Shown: in pieces, positions 53,065 through 61,910 of the stretch | How the letters are laid out: each line of letters opens with the position of its first letter | How positions within the stretch are numbered: the stretch's first letter is position 1 | DNA from: Lachnoclostridium sp. An169 | GTDB lineage: Bacteria; Bacillota; Clostridia; Lachnospirales; Lachnospiraceae | Length of the DNA: 64,000 nt | Assembly: GCF_002160525.1 (NCBI RefSeq) | Contig: NZ_NFKT01000007.1 | Span: forward strand, 62,001-126,000 | Direction: 5' to 3' | Notes under the pieces: model-generated | The model's database searches: none | Told to the model about the DNA's origin: nothing | Seen by the model: only the letters and a program-made list of their open reading frames with translations | Position numbers and translations under genes: made by a program

Positions 53065-53645
53065 ACATGAAAAGTATGAAAAAACACTGGTATGATTATT
53101 TGTGGATCTTTTCCCTGACTTATCTGATTCTGGGATTCTTCAACATCCTGTTCGCCTGGTTGGGCCTGATCTGCTTCTTTGTTCCTCTGCTTATCTCACT
53201 TGTAAAAGGGACAAAAGGATACTGCAACCGTTACTGCGGAAGAGGTCAGTTATTTGGACTACTGGGCGGCCGGTTCGGGCTTTCCCGCAAAAAAGATATT
53301 CCGGTATGGATGAAAAGCAACTGGTTCCGATATGGCTTCTTAGCATTCTTTTTTGTAATGTTCTTCCTGATGCTGTGGAATACTTATCTGGTATTTGCAG
53401 GAGCACAGGGTCTGAAACAGGCAGTGACATTACTGTGGACCTTCAAGGTACCCTGGCAGTGGGCTTATCACGGCACACTGTTTCATGCGGGCGTGGCTCA
53501 GTTTGCCTTTGGCTTTTACAGCGTCATGCTCACATCAACCCTACTCGGGCTGATCACCATGGTACTGTTCAAGCCCCGGAGCTGGTGCGTCTACTGTCCC
53601 ATGGGTACGATGACACATCTGATCTGCAAAGCGAAAAATCGATAA
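53061..53645 (+). CDS. NapH/NosR-like membrane protein with cysteine motifs
   Basis: A ~194-residue protein with four or five membrane helices. Cysteines lie in GYCNRYCGRGQ and SWCVYCPMGTM, half-motifs (CX3C, CX2CP) of the polyferredoxin-like NapH/RnfB/NosR group, close to the membrane face. It may take electrons from the quinone pool or pass them to the adjacent ferredoxin. A TTG at 53061 has AGGAGG seven bases upstream; the ATG at 53067 is the alternative. No terminal reductase gene follows, so its partner is unknown. Confidence 0.78.
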   Translation: MNMKSMKKHWYDYLWIFSLTYLILGFFNILFAWLGLICFFVPLLISLVKGTKGYCNRYCGRGQLFGLLGGRFGLSRKKDIPVWMKSNWFRYGFLAFFFVMFFLMLWNTYLVFAGAQGLKQAVTLLWTFKVPWQWAYHGTLFHAGVAQFAFGFYSVMLTSTLLGLITMVLFKPRSWCVYCPMGTMTHLICKAKNR

Positions 53646-53655
53646 TTATATAGTT

Positions 53656-53692
53656 AAAAGGCCGGAAGCTGCTATCTCTCCCGGCCTTTTAT
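53656..53692. terminator. Terminator after the ferredoxin unit
   Basis: AAAAGGCCGG pairs with CCGGCCTTTT across a 15-nt loop. Symmetric A and T tails serve both converging transcripts. Confidence 0.85.
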
Positions 53693-53757
53693 CCACAGAT
53701 CTACTATTTTACACGTTCATACTATTCTCTCAGACTTTTCCAAACATATATCCTGTC

Positions 53758-55146
53758 TCACCTCATCTCCACCGCATAAATCCCATACACCTCTTCCATC
53801 TCATTCAATTCAAGCAGCGCCTCCTTCGTCCCCTGGCAGGCGAAACCATAGACCGTCAGTCCGTTCTCCCGCACGTAATCTGCCGCCGCAGCCAGAGTCT
53901 CCGGCGCTGTCGTACCGATTCCATTCATGCCACCCAGCATCTCCAGAAATTCATCCTGTTCAGACATATAATCCAGCATCACTGCAAAGTGCTCCGCAGC
54001 GAAATCCTCATCTTTCATGTTCTCCCGCACCTCGTCCCAGCGGTACTCTCCGTCTGCGTCGTTTGCCCAGAGCACAAGATCCGGATATTTTTCCCTGTTC
54101 CAATCCAGTGAGAGGGCTCCCACACTCAGGTCTGTGTAGAATCCCAGATTCCGGATCCTCAACATATTGCTGATTCCTGCATCCTCTGTCTCTGCATCTC
54201 CTGCCTCTGCATCTTCTTCCGCGCCGTTTTCCCAGGCTTCCGTCACCGGAGCACACCAGAGATCCGCCAGTCCTGCCCCCTGTCCATCTTCCAGATTTTC
54301 AACCTGCTCTGCAAATGCAATGTAATCTTCATAAGGCATCAGATTATCCAGAGTCACGTAAGCCAGATATCTGGCATCATCATCCAGGGCATTCAGCGTC
54401 TCCGTGGACTGTTCCCGGTCCCCCGCCGCGCCGAAGAAATGTCCGCTGTTTTCTTCAATCAGCCGGGACAGGCTTTTCCCGTCCTGAGGAGACATCTGGA
54501 ACCACCCGAAAGCATTTCCGGTGGGGAGTTGGAGCTGACCGGGATCATACAGATTTAATTTTCCTTTTTCCACCCGCCCCGCAACATTGTTAAAGCGTCC
54601 TGTGAAGCTTAAGGTCTGCTGAATCAGAATATCATAATCCCCATAGCCCCGGTCCTCCACCTGCACCTCTGTCCGGTAGTATCCGGGAAGCATCAGCTCC
54701 GAATACACCGCCATATCCAGGCTCATCTGGTTCGTTGTCCCATATTCATCCTTCCCCGCCGTCTTTCCCGGATCGTAGTAGAACAGGGAAACCGCCTCAG
54801 GCAGCACAAATATAACCAGAAGCACAACCACCAGTACTACAGCCCCCACAACTGTGCCCATTTTAATAAAAGCCCTGCGGATGGAGCGGTTCACCCTGCG
54901 GGTAAATTCTTCGCTGTCCGGTATTCTCAGATCCGGATCTGCTGCTTTTTCAGAATCAGCTTCCTCTCCTCTCATCTCCCGGTCATCTCCCCCCAGCCCG
55001 CGAATTGCCTCATTTTCCGCTTCATCCCGGTCGAAGAGATATTCGCTGATCGCCTCCTGGCGCTCAATATCCTTTTCAACCCGATGCATCTCTTCCTCGC
55101 TCAACTCTTTTTTCTTATACAGTTCGATCAGTTCATGGTATTTCAT
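53758..55146 (-). CDS. Membrane anti-sigma factor (sigma-regulator type)
   Basis: A 462-residue protein. The cytoplasmic N-terminus (YHELIELYKKKELSEEEMHR) resembles the sigma factor regulator N-terminal domain. A single membrane helix lies near residues 96-120, and a large outer domain follows that resembles the sigma-regulator C-terminal domain. An acidic low-complexity insert (EDAEAGDAETEDAG) lies in that domain. It overlaps the sigma factor gene by 4 bp, the standard arrangement for an anti-sigma. It would hold the sigma factor until an envelope signal arrives. Confidence 0.8.
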   Translation of the reverse strand: MKYHELIELYKKKELSEEEMHRVEKDIERQEAISEYLFDRDEAENEAIRGLGGDDREMRGEEADSEKAADPDLRIPDSEEFTRRVNRSIRRAFIKMGTVVGAVVLVVVLLVIFVLPEAVSLFYYDPGKTAGKDEYGTTNQMSLDMAVYSELMLPGYYRTEVQVEDRGYGDYDILIQQTLSFTGRFNNVAGRVEKGKLNLYDPGQLQLPTGNAFGWFQMSPQDGKSLSRLIEENSGHFFGAAGDREQSTETLNALDDDARYLAYVTLDNLMPYEDYIAFAEQVENLEDGQGAGLADLWCAPVTEAWENGAEEDAEAGDAETEDAGISNMLRIRNLGFYTDLSVGALSLDWNREKYPDLVLWANDADGEYRWDEVRENMKDEDFAAEHFAVMLDYMSEQDEFLEMLGGMNGIGTTAPETLAAAADYVRENGLTVYGFACQGTKEALLELNEMEEVYGIYAVEMR

Positions 55147-55655
55147 ATCTGTTCACCCCGTTCCATAATTCTGCGCAGTTCCTTTTTCGCCCGGCAGCTT
55201 AATACTCTCGCATTTTCATGGGAGATTCCCATTCTTTCCGCGGCTTCGCGCAGAGTCAGATTTTCAAAATACTGAAGGAGGAGCACTTCCCGCTTTCTCC
55301 CTTCCAGTTCCTGCAAGGCACGCTTCACCTGTTCTCTTTCCTCCCGGCGCAGCACCGCATCTTCTCCGCCGTCCGTCCGGCATGCTTCCCGGTTCAGAAG
55401 ATCCGTGCCGCTCTCCGGCAGTTCCCGTTTCTTCCGCTTCATCTCATTGAGCATCAGGTTGCGCCCCACCTGATACAGCCATGCCCGTATGTTCGGATGG
55501 GAGGCAGGGAGAGCCAGCAGCGCTTTGCAAAAAGTTTCCTGCAGGATGTCCTCAGCCATCATCCTGTCACGGCAGAGGGTATACAGATAGCGGTACAGTT
55601 CCTGTCCGTATATTTGATACAGTTCTTTTAACAGATCACTTTCCACATGCCTCAC
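55143..55655 (-). CDS. ECF RNA polymerase sigma factor
   Basis: A 170-residue extracytoplasmic-function sigma factor. Region 2 (YRYLYTLCRDRMMAEDILQE, then IRAWLYQVGRNLMLNE) and region 4 (LLLQYFENLTLREAAERMGI, SHENARVLSCRAKKEL) are clear. It starts with GTG. Downstream lies its probable anti-sigma factor. AAAAATCTT repeats lie upstream (about 55777-55800), but no promoter could be fixed. Confidence 0.93.
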   Translation of the reverse strand: MRHVESDLLKELYQIYGQELYRYLYTLCRDRMMAEDILQETFCKALLALPASHPNIRAWLYQVGRNLMLNEMKRKKRELPESGTDLLNREACRTDGGEDAVLRREEREQVKRALQELEGRKREVLLLQYFENLTLREAAERMGISHENARVLSCRAKKELRRIMERGEQI

Positions 55656-55812
55656 CCCCCCTCGCGCTGCTGCGCTTTTTTTCTGCGTCCTGCGCTGATT
55701 CCTGCTCCGTTGATTCTTCTTTCAATAATATAACATTTTACAAAGCCGGACTGTTACACCTCCGGAATAAAAATCTTAAAAATCTTAAAAATCTCAAATA
55801 CCTCAGAAACAC

Positions 55813-55896
55813 AAAAAAGACTGCCGGCAGTTCTGATCTCTTTCCGGTTCTCACCGGAAGATGGTGTTCATCAGATACTGCGCGGCAGTCTTTTTT
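55813..55896 (-). terminator. Terminator of the OmpR-type two-component operon
   Basis: AAAAAAGACTGCC pairs with GGCAGTCTTTTTT around an inner CTTCCGGT/ACCGGAAAG hairpin. It follows the response regulator stop directly and has T runs on both strands. Confidence 0.8.
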
Positions 55897-55900
55897 CTTC

Positions 55901-56593
55901 TTATACCTTAAACCGGTATCCCACACCCCAGATCGTCTCAATGTACTGCGGATGGGACGTATCGTACTCGATCTTCTCCCGGATCTTCTTGATATGCACC
56001 GTAACCGTGGCGATATCCCCGATGGATTCCATATCCCAGATCTCACGGAAAAGCTGTTCTTTCGTATAAACGTGGTTCGGATGGCTGGCGAGAAATGCCA
56101 GCAGATCGAATTCCTTCGTCGTAAACGACCGTTCCTCTCCGTTCACCCAGACACGGCGCGCCGTCTTATCAATCTTGAGCCCGCGGATCTCAATCACCTC
56201 ATTGACCTCCGCGCTGCTGCCGATCAGGCGGTCATATCTTGCCAGATGTGCCTTCACACGGGCAACGAGCTCGCTCGGGCTGAAAGGCTTTGTCATATAA
56301 TCATCCGCGCCGAGTCCCAGCCCACGGATCTTGTCAATATCATCCTTCTTCGCGGAAACCATGATAATCGGAGTATTCTTCTGTCCCCGGATCTGGCGGC
56401 AGATCTCAAATCCGTCCACCCCCGGCAGCATCAGATCAAGAATGATCAGGTCGAAATCTTCCTGAAGCCCTTTCTCAAGCCCGGTCTCGCCGTCATTTGC
56501 GACTTCCACTTCAAAACCGCTCAGCTCCAGATAATCTTTCTCAAGATCTGCAATACTTTCTTCATCTTCAACAATCAAAATACGCTTACTCAT
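55901..56593 (-). CDS. OmpR/PhoB-family response regulator
   Basis: A ~230-residue regulator with receiver domain (ILIVEDEESIADLEKDYLEL; phosphorylation site D53 in LIILDLMLPGVDG) and C-terminal winged helix (TKEFDLLAFLASHPNHVYTK, ATVTVHIKKIREKIE). The ATG at 56593 lies nine bases after AGGAGG and overlaps the kinase gene by 8 bp; a TTG one codon earlier is possible. Target genes are not evident. Confidence 0.95.
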   Translation of the reverse strand: MSKRILIVEDEESIADLEKDYLELSGFEVEVANDGETGLEKGLQEDFDLIILDLMLPGVDGFEICRQIRGQKNTPIIMVSAKKDDIDKIRGLGLGADDYMTKPFSPSELVARVKAHLARYDRLIGSSAEVNEVIEIRGLKIDKTARRVWVNGEERSFTTKEFDLLAFLASHPNHVYTKEQLFREIWDMESIGDIATVTVHIKKIREKIEYDTSHPQYIETIWGVGYRFKV

Positions 56594-57641
56594 CAATGGG
56601 TACCTCCTGATATTTTCTGATTACAAAATACATTGTCGTCCCGACACCCTCTTCACTGGTGGCCCAGATATTGCCGCCGTGCTCCTCCACGATCTTCTTG
56701 ACGATGGAAAGCCCGATTCCGCTTCCTCCCTTGGAAGAATTCCGGGAAGCGTCCGTCCGGTAGAAACGGTCAAAAATGAAAGGCAGATCCTTTGCCGCGA
56801 TTCCCTTTCCATTATCGCCCAGTTCTACCTGGATAAAATCACCCACATCCTTCAGGTCCATTGTAATCTTCGCCTGCCGTTTGTCCATATATTTCAGCGA
56901 GTTGGATACAATGTTATTGATAACTCTTCGGAGCTGCTCCGGATCCACGATCACCTTACAGTCCTCTTCCATAAAATTGCGGTAGGTAAACTCAACATTC
57001 TTCGCCTCCAGCTCCATATGAAGGTCCTCCGCGCAGTCCGCAAAATATTCCTTTGCGGAAATAGTCGTAAAATTGTACGGGATTCTGTTCGTGTCGATCT
57101 TGGAATACAGTGTCAGCTCGTTGATGAGAAGATCCATCTCATTAGCTTTATTATAAATGGTACGGATGTATCTGTCCATCTTTTCCGGCGTATCCGCCAC
57201 TCCGTCCATGATTCCTTCCACATAGCCCTTGATCGCAGTGATAGGCGTCTTCAGATCATGGGAAATATTACTGATAAGTTCCTTGTTTTCCCGGTCAAAC
57301 GCCACCTTCTCCTCCGCGTTTGCCTTCAGCCTCAGACGCATCTCCTCAAAATCCTGGCAGAGCTGCCCGATCTCATCGTCCGTATCCTGCCTGATCTCGA
57401 AATCCAGATTGCCTTCCTTGATATTTCTGGCTGCTTTCTGAAGCTTCGCCAGTGGCACCGAGATCGTCCTGTATATCCACCATGTCAGGATCGCCGTCGT
57501 GATAAATACAACAATCAGCGACAGCTGCTGCATCTCGCTCGCTTTCTGGGGAGCGAGCATGTGCATCGCCGCACTTGTGAAGATCGTTGACAGGATAATC
57601 GCCGCCAGAAATACAATGATCAGTTTTGTTCTAAGCTTCAT
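56586..57641 (-). CDS. Sensor histidine kinase (HAMP, HisKA, HATPase)
   Basis: A 351-residue kinase with two membrane helices (about 7-27 and 40-60) and almost no outer loop between them, then HAMP (62-115), HisKA with H128 in SNISHDLKTPITAIKGY, and an ATPase domain with N box (VINNIVSNSLKY), DNGKGI and GGSGIGLSIVKKIVEEHGG. The very short sensor loop suggests sensing inside the membrane or of cell-wall stress, as in short-loop kinases that respond to antimicrobials. It is the first gene of the pair. Confidence 0.95.
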   Translation of the reverse strand: MKLRTKLIIVFLAAIILSTIFTSAAMHMLAPQKASEMQQLSLIVVFITTAILTWWIYRTISVPLAKLQKAARNIKEGNLDFEIRQDTDDEIGQLCQDFEEMRLRLKANAEEKVAFDRENKELISNISHDLKTPITAIKGYVEGIMDGVADTPEKMDRYIRTIYNKANEMDLLINELTLYSKIDTNRIPYNFTTISAKEYFADCAEDLHMELEAKNVEFTYRNFMEEDCKVIVDPEQLRRVINNIVSNSLKYMDKRQAKITMDLKDVGDFIQVELGDNGKGIAAKDLPFIFDRFYRTDASRNSSKGGSGIGLSIVKKIVEEHGGNIWATSEEGVGTTMYFVIRKYQEVPIDE

Positions 57642-57743
57642 TCATTATTGCAGCTCCTTTCCGTTTCAGAATATTTTACAAATATTTCTGCGTTGCGTCA
57701 ACCTTATGCGGGGTTTGTTTATACAGATTTTATGATTACACTC

Positions 57744-57772
57744 TTGACATTTTTCTCTATCCGTTGTAGAGT
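57744..57772 (+). promoter_or_regulatory. Promoter of the metK leader
   Basis: TTGACA (57744-57749) and a weak TAGAGT (57767-57772), 17-bp spacer, about 40 bp before the S-box. The stretch 57642-58013 holds only this promoter, the riboswitch and its terminator. Confidence 0.6.
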
Positions 57773-57810
57773 CTTTACTGGAACTAATACAAATTAATAA
57801 TGGAAACTTT

Positions 57811-57908
57811 CTCTTATTCAGAGCAGTGGAGATACAAAGGATCTGTGAAGCTGCGGCAACCCCTTTCAGGAAGGTGCCAACCTGAGCGAGTAATTCGAAC
57901 AATAAGAG
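57811..57908 (+). promoter_or_regulatory. SAM-I (S-box) riboswitch controlling metK
   Basis: Closing helix P1 is CTCTTATT with AATAAGAG. The core has the family sequence AGAGCAGTGGAG, GTGAAGCTGCGGCAACC, AAGGTGCCAACCTGAGCGA, matching the S-box layout. Binding of S-adenosylmethionine stabilises P1 and lets the following terminator form, so metK is switched off when SAM is plentiful. Confidence 0.95.
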
Positions 57909-57926
57909 GATTGTTACGATAGATTG

Positions 57927-57960
57927 ACAGTCCGCTTTCGCGGGCTGTTTTCATTTTTAC
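57927..57960 (+). terminator. Riboswitch-controlled terminator before metK
   Basis: ACAGTCCGC pairs with GCGGGCTGT (one wobble) over TTTC, followed by TTTCATTTTT. It is the OFF element of the S-box expression platform. Confidence 0.85.
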
Positions 57961-58013
57961 CAAAGGTATACTGAAAGCAGCCTCAGAAGAGAAAGTGAAG
58001 AAAGGAGATTCCT

Positions 58014-59201
58014 ATGGAAAAAATTTTATTTACCTCAGAGTCAGTAACCGAAGGCCATCCGGACAAAATGTGCGACCAGATTTCCGACGCGATCCTGGAC
58101 GCTCTTATGGAGCAGGATCCAATGAGCCGTGTTGCATGTGAGACATGCTGTACAACCGGAATGGTTATGGTTATGGGTGAGATCACTACCAAAGCTTATG
58201 TAGACATCCCGAAAATCGTGCGCGATACCGTCCGCGAGATCGGATACACACGCGGAAAATACGGCTTTGACGCTGACACATGCGGTGTGATCACCACTAT
58301 TGACGAACAGTCGGCAGACATTGCCCTGGGCGTTGACAAGGCTCTGGAGGCAAAAGAGCATACCATGTCAGAGGATGACATTGAAGCAATCGGCGCCGGA
58401 GATCAGGGAATGATGTTCGGATACGCTTCCGATGAGACCGAAGAGTATATGCCCTATCCCATCGCCATGGCTCACAAGCTCGCCCGCCAGCTTACCAAAG
58501 TCAGAAAGGACGGAACGCTTCCTTACCTTCGTCCCGACGGCAAAACACAGGTTACGGTAGAGTATAATGAAGACGGCACCCCAAAGCGCCTGGATGCGGT
58601 TGTTCTCTCCACCCAGCACGATCCGGAAGTAACACAGGAACAGATCCATGAAGATATCAAAAAATATGTATTCGATGAGATTCTCCCGGCAGAGATGGTG
58701 GATGATGAAACAAAATTCTTCATCAACCCGACAGGCAGATTCGTCATCGGCGGACCTCACGGCGACAGCGGACTGACCGGCCGCAAGATCATCGTAGACA
58801 CATACGGAGGAATGGCTCGCCACGGCGGCGGCGCATTTTCCGGCAAAGACTGCACAAAAGTTGACCGTTCCGCGGCTTACGCTGCCCGCTATGCAGCAAA
58901 GAACATCGTTGCCGCAGGTCTTGCAAAGAAATGTGAGATCCAGCTTTCCTATGCTATCGGCGTAGCACAGCCGACTTCGATCTCCGTTGAGACATTCGGA
59001 ACCGGAAAAGTTTCCGACACTAAACTGGTGGAGATCATCCGCGAGAACTTCGACCTCCGTCCGGCAGGAATCATCCGGATGCTTGACCTGAGAAGACCGA
59101 TCTACAAACAGACAGCAGCTTACGGACATTTCGGCCGTCATGATCTGGATCTTCCGTGGGAGAAACTGGATAAAGTGGATGCACTGAAGAAGTATCTGTA
59201 A
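58014..59201 (+). CDS. metK: S-adenosylmethionine synthetase
   Basis: Makes SAM from methionine and ATP. The 395 residues have usual MetK length, with [20 protein letters not shown] at the start, the ATP motif [12 protein letters not shown], and [15 protein letters not shown] (the phosphate loop). AAAGGAG lies before the ATG. Control is by the S-box riboswitch upstream. The two DUF62 SAM hydrolases about 9 kb away act on its product, though no physical link is implied. Confidence 0.98.
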   Translation: MEKILFTSESVTEGHPDKMCDQISDAILDALMEQDPMSRVACETCCTTGMVMVMGEITTKAYVDIPKIVRDTVREIGYTRGKYGFDADTCGVITTIDEQSADIALGVDKALEAKEHTMSEDDIEAIGAGDQGMMFGYASDETEEYMPYPIAMAHKLARQLTKVRKDGTLPYLRPDGKTQVTVEYNEDGTPKRLDAVVLSTQHDPEVTQEQIHEDIKKYVFDEILPAEMVDDETKFFINPTGRFVIGGPHGDSGLTGRKIIVDTYGGMARHGGGAFSGKDCTKVDRSAAYAARYAAKNIVAAGLAKKCEIQLSYAIGVAQPTSISVETFGTGKVSDTKLVEIIRENFDLRPAGIIRMLDLRRPIYKQTAAYGHFGRHDLDLPWEKLDKVDALKKYL

Positions 59202-59234
59202 AAGAATAACCCACGCCCCCAACGGGCACCAAAA

Positions 59235-59292
59235 AAACTGCGCCGGCAGTCACATCATCCGTTGTTCTGTGACTGCCGGCGCAGTTTATATT
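59235..59292. terminator. Bidirectional terminator between metK and murA
   Basis: AAACTGCGCCGGCAGTCAC pairs perfectly with GTGACTGCCGGCGCAGTTT (19 bp). A and T stretches flank it on both sides, serving the convergent metK and murA genes. Confidence 0.88.
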
Positions 59293-59304
59293 TTCCTCTT
59301 AACT

Positions 59305-60597
59305 TCAGCCGACTTTCAGTTTGAACTTCTGTATCTCTTTCTCACTGGATACTTTCTCGATCATGCCTCCGAGGCTTCTCAGTTTCTCCTCAAAGCGCTC
59401 ATAACCACGCTGGATATACACGATATCATCCACAATCGTTATTCCCTCTGCTGCCAGTCCCGCAATACAGAGTGCTGCTCCTGCGCGAAGATCCGGAGCG
59501 CTCACACGAGCTCCCGAGAACTTCTCAACGCCTTCGATGGTAGCTGAATTTCCTTCCACCTTCGTCACCGCGCCCATGCGGGCAAGTTCGCCCAGATATT
59601 TGAAACGATTCTCGAAAATACTCTCCGTAATCGTGCTGGTTCCTTTTGCCAGAGCGAGTGTCACGCCGATCTGCGGCTGCATATCCGTAGGATATCCCGG
59701 GTAGGGAAGGGTCTTCACCTGTGTGCTTCTCAGCCGCCCTTTCGCCACCACGCGAACCGCATCATCAAACTCCTCCACCTCGCATCCCATATCGATCAGC
59801 TTGGAAATCGTGGCGTCCAGATGCTTCGGAATCACATTGAGCACCGTAACATCGCCTTTCGTCGCCGCGGCAGCGAACATAAACGTTCCCGCCTCGATCT
59901 GATCCGGAATGATGGAATATTCCGTCTTGTGGAACTTCTTCACGCCGCGGATGCGGATCACATCCGTTCCCGCACCTCTGATATTCGCGCCCATGCTGTT
60001 AAGGAAGTTCGCCACATCCACGACATGCGGCTCCTTCGCAACATTTTCCATAATGGTGAGGCTGTCTGCCATGGCCGCCGCCATCATAACGTTAATCGTA
60101 GCTCCTACGCTCACCACATCAAAATAGATGTGCGTCCCATGGAGATTCTCCGCTTCTGCGACAATCTTCCCATGCTCGATATCCACATCCGCACCGAGCG
60201 CCCGGAATCCTTTGAGATGCTGGTCGATCGGCCTGCTGCCGATATTGCATCCTCCCGGAAGCGCTACCTCCGCGCGCCTGTATTTGCCGAGCAGGGCGCC
60301 CAGAAGATAGTAAGACGCTCTGATCTTTTTAATATAATCATACTCAATGTTAAAGTCTCCGATCGTACTCCCGTTGATCTTCGCTGTATGCCTGTCAATG
60401 CGCTGCACCATGGCTCCGATCCCGCTGATCGCCTCAAGCATCACATTGACGTCGTTGACGTCCGGCAGGTTCTCCACCAGAACCGTCTCGTCCGTCATAA
60501 TCGCCGCTGCCAGAATGGCAAGTGCCGCATTCTTGGCTCCGCCGATCTCCACTTCCCCTACAAGCGGATTTCCGCCCTTAATTATATATTGCTCCAT
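59305..60597 (-). CDS. murA: UDP-N-acetylglucosamine 1-carboxyvinyltransferase
   Basis: Catalyses the first committed step of peptidoglycan synthesis, adding enolpyruvate to UDP-GlcNAc. The protein has ~430 residues, with KNAALAILAA near the start and the mobile loop LPGGCNIGSRPIDQHLKGF, whose Cys117 is the expected catalytic residue and fosfomycin target (so not the naturally resistant Cys-to-Asp form). ATG 60597 follows GAGGTG; a longer frame adds 14 residues without family match. Many Bacillota have a second murA elsewhere. Confidence 0.96.
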   Translation of the reverse strand: MEQYIIKGGNPLVGEVEIGGAKNAALAILAAAIMTDETVLVENLPDVNDVNVMLEAISGIGAMVQRIDRHTAKINGSTIGDFNIEYDYIKKIRASYYLLGALLGKYRRAEVALPGGCNIGSRPIDQHLKGFRALGADVDIEHGKIVAEAENLHGTHIYFDVVSVGATINVMMAAAMADSLTIMENVAKEPHVVDVANFLNSMGANIRGAGTDVIRIRGVKKFHKTEYSIIPDQIEAGTFMFAAAATKGDVTVLNVIPKHLDATISKLIDMGCEVEEFDDAVRVVAKGRLRSTQVKTLPYPGYPTDMQPQIGVTLALAKGTSTITESIFENRFKYLGELARMGAVTKVEGNSATIEGVEKFSGARVSAPDLRAGAALCIAGLAAEGITIVDDIVYIQRGYERFEEKLRSLGGMIEKVSSEKEIQKFKLKVG

Positions 60598-60702
60598 TTT
60601 GCACCTCGACCCCGATTTTATTATCCGGTAAATTCTCACTATGTCCGGGCATATTATACCACAAAAACAGGATTTGTAAAATTCTTTTTTGCCATCTGTA
60701 CG

Positions 60703-61221
60703 CTAATGGCGGTTTTTCCGATACTCCTCGACCGCGCTTATCACATTCTCGATCGTCTCTTCAATCCGGCATCCGTCCTCGCACACCGTAATATCCGCAT
60801 ACTTTTCGAAATACGGAATGCGTTCGTTATACAGATCCCGCAGAGTCTGTCCATCTCTGAGGACGACTCCTCTCTTTTTCGGACTGCGGATTCGCCTTTT
60901 TATTGTTTGATAAGAAGCTTTCAAATATACCACAGTTCCGATCTCTTTAAAATGTTTCATGGCCTCTGCACCGTAAATGGCGCTTCCGCCCGGCGATATG
61001 ACAGAATTTTCCGCCTGTATCCCCGCATTGACCCGGTTTTCAATTTCCAGGAATCCGTCGCTTCCCACATCCGCGATAATCTCCCGGAGCAGCTTCTTCT
61101 CCTGCTCCTGGATCACCAGGTCCGTATCAATAAACCGCATTCCCAGGCGTTTTGCCACGACAACGCCTACCGTACTCTTCCCCACGGCGGGCATGCCGAT
61201 AAAAATAAGATTATTTTTCAT
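60703..61221 (-). CDS. aroK: Shikimate kinase
   Basis: Phosphorylates shikimate in aromatic amino-acid synthesis. At 172 residues it is a typical stand-alone kinase: Walker A GMPAVGKST (9-17), DTD at ~33-35 in FIDTDLVIQ, and the lid region with RRIRSPKKRGVVL. The shikimate-binding GGG motif reads SPGGSAIY, so the third Gly is Ser, a small departure. TATACT about 70 bp upstream may be its -10, and a GAAAGCGGA/TCCGCTTTTC hairpin lies in the leader. No other aro gene is adjacent. Confidence 0.9.
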   Translation of the reverse strand: MKNNLIFIGMPAVGKSTVGVVVAKRLGMRFIDTDLVIQEQEKKLLREIIADVGSDGFLEIENRVNAGIQAENSVISPGGSAIYGAEAMKHFKEIGTVVYLKASYQTIKRRIRSPKKRGVVLRDGQTLRDLYNERIPYFEKYADITVCEDGCRIEETIENVISAVEEYRKNRH

Positions 61222-61337
61222 ATGTATTTAAGTCCTTTTCTGTTCAGGCTGATCTCTGCTCATTGAAAAGCGGAACTTTCCGTCCGCTTTCCAGAATAGT
61301 ATAACATGAAATCTTCTTTCACGAAACCCCATTTCCT

Positions 61338-61715
61338 TCAGTAAATCCTTCTGCACCTGCGCCGGTGGTCGCAGCGCCGTTTATACAGCTCCTGATACAG
61401 CATGACTTCCACCAGGTCCTCAAGCCAGCTGTCTTCTGCCTTTGCCGCTGCGGTAATCCCTTTTTCCTGCTTTCTCACATTCCTGCAGATCCTCCCGCGC
61501 ATCAGCCGGAGCTGCAGCTTATCCGGGTACTCGTCATAGATCATGCTGCCTGCATGTTCCATACGGTCGCATTCCTCCTCCACATAGGGCAGAATCTTTT
61601 TCGGAACCTCCGGATACATGCTCTTTAAGTACTCAAAATCCATCCTCTCCGTTTTGTCCTCATCAAATGCCAGCGGCATCGGATACGCCATGTAATAGGG
61701 CAGTTTCTGATTCAT
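61338..61715 (-). CDS. Hypothetical protein, basic C-terminus
   Basis: A 125-residue soluble protein that I do not recognise. It opens with a Pro/Tyr-rich segment (LPYYMAYPMPLAFDEDKT), has a helical acidic middle (VPKKILPYVEEECDRMEHAG) and ends with a strongly basic cluster (CDHRRRCRRIY), which could bind nucleic acid or a membrane. Codon use resembles the neighbours, so it is probably a real gene. It lies upstream of aroK on the same strand. Confidence 0.65.
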   Translation of the reverse strand: MNQKLPYYMAYPMPLAFDEDKTERMDFEYLKSMYPEVPKKILPYVEEECDRMEHAGSMIYDEYPDKLQLRLMRGRICRNVRKQEKGITAAAKAEDSWLEDLVEVMLYQELYKRRCDHRRRCRRIY

Positions 61716-61808
61716 ACTGTCTCACTCCCAGACCCACGTTATATACTGTAATATATGCATTTTCGCGGCCGGCGTGAATCCGCCCGTATCCGCGCATCCG
61801 GACCTGCG

Positions 61809-61867
61809 CCGGTAAAACAGCGGCAGCCGGAGAAGCACAGATATCCGGAAAAACAGCGGCAGCCGGA
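61809..61867. repeat. Direct repeat of 23 bp, 36-bp period
   Basis: Two copies sharing AAAACAGCGGCAGCCGGA with CCGG and one variable base before it lie at 61809-61831 and 61845-61867. They sit between the FHA gene and the hypothetical gene. The second copy runs into the terminator stem. Confidence 0.75.
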
Positions 61868-61892
61868 CATTCCCTTCCGGGAATTCCGGCTG
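61849..61892 (-). terminator. Terminator of the FHA gene
   Basis: On the minus strand CAGCCGGAATTCCC pairs with GGGAATGTCCGGCTG (one mismatch), followed by CCGCTGTTTTT. The T run belongs to the direct-repeat copy. Confidence 0.7.
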
Positions 61893-61910
61893 TCTTAACG
61901 CTGCTGTATT

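Noticed and set aside
59821-61266. 481-codon plus-strand frame opposite murA and aroK
   Set aside because: It spans two well-supported minus-strand genes and their intergenic gap, with no ribosome binding site and no family resemblance.
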